A stretch of DNA of 64,000 bases from NCBI GenBank assembly GCA_028023455.1, contig JAQFVV010006255.1, positions 1,242,001 to 1,306,000 on the forward strand. Reading direction: 5' to 3'. The position numbers and the translations under genes are program-made. The notes under the pieces are model-generated. The model ran no database searches. It was not told where the DNA came from and was given only the letters and a program-made list of their open reading frames with translations. Shown here piece by piece: positions 60,001 to 64,000 of the stretch (positions are counted from its first letter, which is position 1; each line of letters starts with the position of its first letter). This DNA is from Epiperipatus broadwayi. Lineage: Eukaryota > Onychophora > Udeonychophora > Euonychophora > Peripatidae.

Positions 60001-60282
60001 CTTGAATCTCACAAATACACCTGAAAAACAGAATTTATTTTGATGCAGAATTAGTGAAATTTGACAAGAGTGTAGAGGATGATAGTTATAATTTGATTAT
60101 AAATTATAAAATAGAAGTCATATTTATTTAAGGAGTTCACATTTAAAATTGAACAGAAAATTAAAGCATGATTTTGGAGATTTATTTAGGTGTATTTTCA
60201 ATTTTGATGATGGATGGAGAATTTTGTTGTTGGCTTGAGAATATAAGGTTTTTATGCAACTTCTTGGCGTGTTCTTTCTCAG

Positions 60283-60590
60283 GCATCATGGTCCAGTTAA
60301 CATAGTCCTGCTATGATCCTAAGCCTCCAAGAAAGAGAGCAAGGCATAGTTCTGTATTTTCCATCCTCTAAGATTCAAAGGTGCAGGGCTTGGCAAAGAT
60401 TCTTGCATTATTTTGAATTGTATTAGCTTATAGTGTTTAAATTGAGATAGTTCTTTGGGTGTTAATATTGCATTGCATACTTATAGTCCAGTGAATGGAT
60501 TCTATATGCCAGGATTGCAGGTCACTGCATTCTTTTGCTGTCAGATTCTCATTAAATCTTTAAGAAAGATTTTGATAAATTGCTCTTGAC
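60283..60590 (+). repeat. Old dispersed long repeat, distal segment
   Basis: Matches 1-330 (AGTTAACATAGTCCTGCTAT, 'gcagggcttgg', GCATTGCATACTTATAG, GGATTGCAGGTCACT). Between 60000 and 60283 a short phrase 'gttcacatttaaaattgaa' resembles the long-LTR element near 52190, hinting at distant relation. Confidence 0.7.
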
Positions 60591-60916
60591 ATGGACTTGT
60601 TTTTGTACACGCATATGCACTTAAAATAAAAAATATAAAGGAAATAGAAATCAGTCACTCACATATGAACAGGATAGAATTGGAGAATAAAGCAGGGGAA
60701 ATAAATTAATAAAATAAAGCCAGGTATTGATACTATAAGTTTTGAAAGATAGCCAGAATAAGGGTAATACTAATATAGTAGTAGTATTAGATAAGGTGAA
60801 ATAGGTCACGTGGAAGAGAAAGTATATGTTAAGCTTATTTTATGAGATATCTTTAAAAGTTCATATTTGTATTTCCTGTGTTCTTCAAGAGTAAAAGTTT
60901 ATAATAGGATCGTCTA

Positions 60917-61370
60917 TGCTGATGATTAGAGGGAAAATGAAAGAGATGGAAGAATGTGATCCAAAAGAAAATGATCAGCAACCAATGGAAGAAACCCAGA
61001 GAATAGAGGATCCTTCCATGTTATCCTAATTATTGGAAATATTTAAAGAATATAATAAAAAGAGAGACAAACAAAGAGAAGATAATAAAGAAAGACAAGA
61101 TAAGTAGAGAGACCAACAAAGAGAAGATAAATATAATAAACAAAGAGAAGAGAATAAATTGAGAGCATTCACAGCAGTTCCTCTCAGAATCAAAAATAGT
61201 CAGCAGTTCCTCTCAGAATCAAAAATAGTAATATTAAGACACAGCTTCCCAAGCCATATTGAAAGGATGTTAGCATATGCTGAAAAAGAAGGGGGAGTTA
61301 AACCTCTAATTAAATCAGCATACAGAGGAGACAATAATCCATATATGAATGAAATCCAATATGGCAAGTG
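60917..61370 (+). pseudogene. Gag-like remnant of the larger repeat element
   Basis: Across two stops the frame reads 'MKEMEECDPKENDQQPMEE', 'LLEIFKEYNKKRDKQREDN', KERQDK, 'RDQQREDKYNKQREENKLR' then an open frame 61159-61371 with SKIVILRHSFPSHIERMLAY and KPLIKSAYRGDNNPYMNE. The charged Lys/Arg/Glu coiled-coil with 'LLEIFKEY.K..DKQRED' resembles N-termini of Gag in Ty3/Gypsy elements. A 30-bp piece is duplicated at about 61175-61230 (GTCAGCAGTTCCTCTCAGAA). Assignment tentative. Confidence 0.45.
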
Positions 61371-61733
61371 AAAAATCAAGCCACCATGACAGAAACAATG
61401 AAGTGCCGTCATGGAAGAGCAAGTGGAGATCAAGTGGTAGCTTTAATAGTCATACCAAAAACAGAATAATTAGAAGATCCTGAAATGTATCAAATTTGCA
61501 CCAAGGAAATACTCATTCATAAAATGGTCCATTTCTTTCCAGAACACAAATTATTAGTCAAACCAGATGTAGATCACTTCTCAACACAGAGAGTTATTAT
61601 GAAATCTGATCACAATCCTCAGTTTTCCAAAGCAGGATGCAGTTAGGCTTCTGACTAAGGAAACAAGAAAAAGCAAAATGATGAAACAAACTAAGGAGAG
61701 AAGATACTTTGTAAAGATTGGAGGTAAAATATT

Positions 61734-62060
61734 ATGAAGTGTGATAGCTTTGCTTTCAGTGCTGATGATGGACAGGTTCTTATAAATGTAGGGATATGGT
61801 GTGTTCATGATGTCTCCAAAGATTTATCTCAGCACTGTACCTACTTAAGGTTTAAACTTTTTCCAAATAAGCTCCTCAGAGGAGTAGAACTTTCTATCAG
61901 TAAAATACTGTGTTGTCTATCAGGCACAGAACTGTGTCATGAGTATGAAGCCTGTAAGACTCATAAAGTAAATGAGAAAGGTATTCCACTTGGCCAAACA
62001 TTCCTTTGGTCATTTTTTTTTCAATGTGGCCCTCTGGGTAGTAAGTTGCATTGTGATTAA
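61734..62060 (+). pseudogene. Possible integrase zinc-finger remnant
   Basis: A 108-codon + frame has 'VHDVSKDLSQHCTYLRFKLF' then 'LCHEYEACKTHKVNEKGIPL'. An HHCC-type finger of LTR-element integrases ends in 'C..C....K' and the phrase 'C....ACKTHK' looks like it, with His residues at the expected distance upstream. Not conclusive. Region 61380-61730 holds shorter broken pieces (QVVALIVIPKTE, HLL-like text) of the same element. Confidence 0.35.
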
Positions 62061-62404
62061 ACAGATAGCTTTTGAGATGATCATGCTGCATTGCAAACTT
62101 GTGATATGTGATGAGATTTTCTGTCCATCATGGTGCTGGAAACATGCATGCACATATTATGATAATAGTCACCCAACTCCAGAAATAAAAAATATATCAA
62201 AAAAATGAGACAAGTTACTATTGACCAAATAGCCCAACATGATTTAATAAATTGTATCCCAACTTGTCTGTGGAAATTTTGATGCACAACTAAGCATGAT
62301 TAACATAAATTTTTATTGTAGTGAAATGAAATTGGCTGAATCAAACTGAAATATCAAGAAAGGGATTCAACTCAATTTCATTTCCCATATAAGACTGGAG
62401 TAAT

Positions 62405-64000
62405 GTAACCAATTGACTATATATATGCATTAAAAATAATTAGATAAGTTGGCAGCATGTTTCTCAGTTTAGTTTAGGATTATTTAATTAATGGGGGAAA
62501 TATTTAATTTTTCCATGCATATTTTTTATATAATAATAATGTGTTTCATTTAATTGTTTTATTCTCATTCTCACATGATAATAGGAACATTTTAGACAAT
62601 TTTCTTTAAATAATTGTCAAACTTGTTTTTAATCATAATATGCATATCTCAGTGTGTATTATTAATTGTAAATATTGGTAGAAGAGAGAGAAAATTATAA
62701 AATGAGATAAATAATGTTTTTCGGTCTCTCCCATCAATAATTTTATTTAATTACCAGTTGCTTTTAATTTTCGTCTTTTAAAAAAAATGTATCAAGAGAG
62801 AAAAAAGCTTTTTCTTTTTAGTAAATTGTTTAATAATATTTAATTGTAATTTTTTAAGAGAGGTAAAGTTTTAAGTTTAATATTTTTAAAAAGAAAATAA
62901 AAATAAGACTAGAATACTTTTGGTAAATTTTATTTTTAATTAGAGTTTTTTTTTATCTTTCTTCATTACAAAAAATCTAATCAGTGCAATTAATTGATTA
63001 TCTTTTTTTCTTTTTCAAGAAAATTTTTTTAATTAGAAGGTAATGCCAAGAATTTTATGATGTTAATTTAATTTCTTGACTTGTTTTTCAATGTCTATGA
63101 TTAAGGAGAGAAATGGCTGAACAATTTTATTTATAAAAATTATCTAATTGGCTATTGTAAAAACTATTATGTTGGAGATAGATTGTAATTGGCTTGTAGT
63201 CAAGATTGTTCTGGAAAAAGAAAATAATAGGTTTGTATAAGTCAGAAGACTGAAGAATCTGGTAAGAAGAAATTATTCCTTATCTAGGTGTTGAAGAGAA
63301 TATTCAAGTCTTAATCCAGCTGCTGAAAAAGACAGGCAAAATTATTTCTTAGTTGTTGAAGAGAGAGTAGTCAAGTCTTAATCCAGATGATAAAGAAGAA
63401 AGTTCTTAACCAAGCTATTGCATAGAATAGCAGAAGTTTTAATCAAGCTTTTAGCATACTAGGAGTTTAGTCATAAAAATAGTTTCTACAATGAAAACCA
63501 TATGCTAAATTCAACTAAAAGCTACACATCATCTTCCATGTAGCATGCCTTCACTGGAATAAAAATATAGAGAAGTTAATTTGCAATTTTGTCAGCAAAC
63601 AAGAACATGTGACTCTGTGTTAATCTCATCTGGGAAATTAATTAAGAGAAAATGGATAAAATTTTGCTGTTAACCTGGAAATGAAATATTGAACACCAGA
63701 AAAAAGACAAATGAATCATGTTCATGTGTAGAAGCCTTCAAGAAAAAATTCAATTGGAAAAAGTTGAAATTATAATTGGGAAGAATGACTCGACAGAAGA
63801 AAAAAAATCATAGTTAAAGGTATTTTTTTGTATGTTGCACACTGCTTTTATTAATAGTAAAAAAAAATTATATATAAAAATATATTTTTTTTTGTAAGAA
63901 TTAATAATTTTAAATAGTTTCATTAAGTTAATATTTTCAAATTGTGATACATAATAAAAAATAAAATATTTTTGTTTGAAAGATTAACAAAAAGTTAATT
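62405..64000 (+). repeat. Long direct repeat, right copy (cut by window edge)
   Basis: Begins TGTAACCAATTGACTATATA and matches 57402-59000 to the last base of the window. If these are LTRs, the element is over 6.5 kb and its true end lies outside. Confidence 0.75.

Noticed and set aside
61897-62287. Overlapping frames on both strands
   Set aside because: The minus-strand frames are shadows of the weak + strand remnant; none has a recognisable motif.
1-64000. CRISPR array, operon or bacterial system
   Set aside because: No regularly spaced repeats with unique spacers, no ribosome binding sites and no clustered long ORFs; the sequence is clearly eukaryotic.

Overview
This window looks like non-coding DNA from an AT-rich invertebrate animal genome. 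Evidence: a split gene with GT..AG introns, very long introns, animal-type transposons (Penelope-like elements with GIY-YIG endonuclease, an RTE-like LINE, Ty3/Gypsy elements, a tRNA-derived SINE and palindromic MITEs), and no bacterial gene organisation. The species cannot be fixed from sequence; a molluscan, chelicerate, cnidarian or similar genome would all fit. By eye the base composition is roughly 70-75% A+T, with many TA microsatellites and poly-A/T runs.

The only host gene I can support is PDCD6 (ALG-2, a penta-EF-hand calcium sensor), on the + strand. Exon 1 is 39721-39797 (start codon included) and exon 2 is 48098-48159. Intron 1 is 8.3 kb. Intron 2 starts at 48160 and runs off the window (at least 15.8 kb), and I find no exon 3. 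The first exon sits in a CpG-enriched stretch (about 39600-40800) that is probably the promoter region.

Everything else is transposon debris in layers. Positions 1-6 kb: fragments of an old long repeat also present at 57.4-64 kb. 8-11.3 kb: two copies of a short tRNA-derived SINE with target-site duplications, plus a MITE. 12.3-13.5 kb: a Penelope-like element (- strand). 14.3 kb: a TA-flanked MITE. 15.3-21 kb: a decayed LTR element (- strand). 21-22 kb: two palindromic MITEs. 23.4 kb: a LINE RT fragment. 24.7-25.9 kb: Ty3/Gypsy pol remnant. 26-30.1 kb: two head-to-tail Penelope-like copies preceded by an inverted piece of their own 3' end. 30.3-31.1 kb: a probable Gypsy gag remnant. 32.5 kb: an irregular array of a short motif. 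37.3 kb: a 769-bp element with long inverted termini.

Intron 1 of PDCD6 holds an RTE-like LINE and a 3.7-kb Ty3/Gypsy element (43646-47351) that landed inside a palindromic MITE, leaving a 5-bp target duplication. Intron 2 holds a LINE tail fragment and a young, apparently non-autonomous LTR retrotransposon (52118-57389) with very long LTRs (2.34 and 2.18 kb), a Lys-type primer site and a roughly 756-bp leader with no recognisable protein. That element carries repeated small hairpins whose stems differ but stay complementary around a conserved 10-base loop; this is the most interesting unexplained signal in the window. I see no evidence of a novel multi-gene system.
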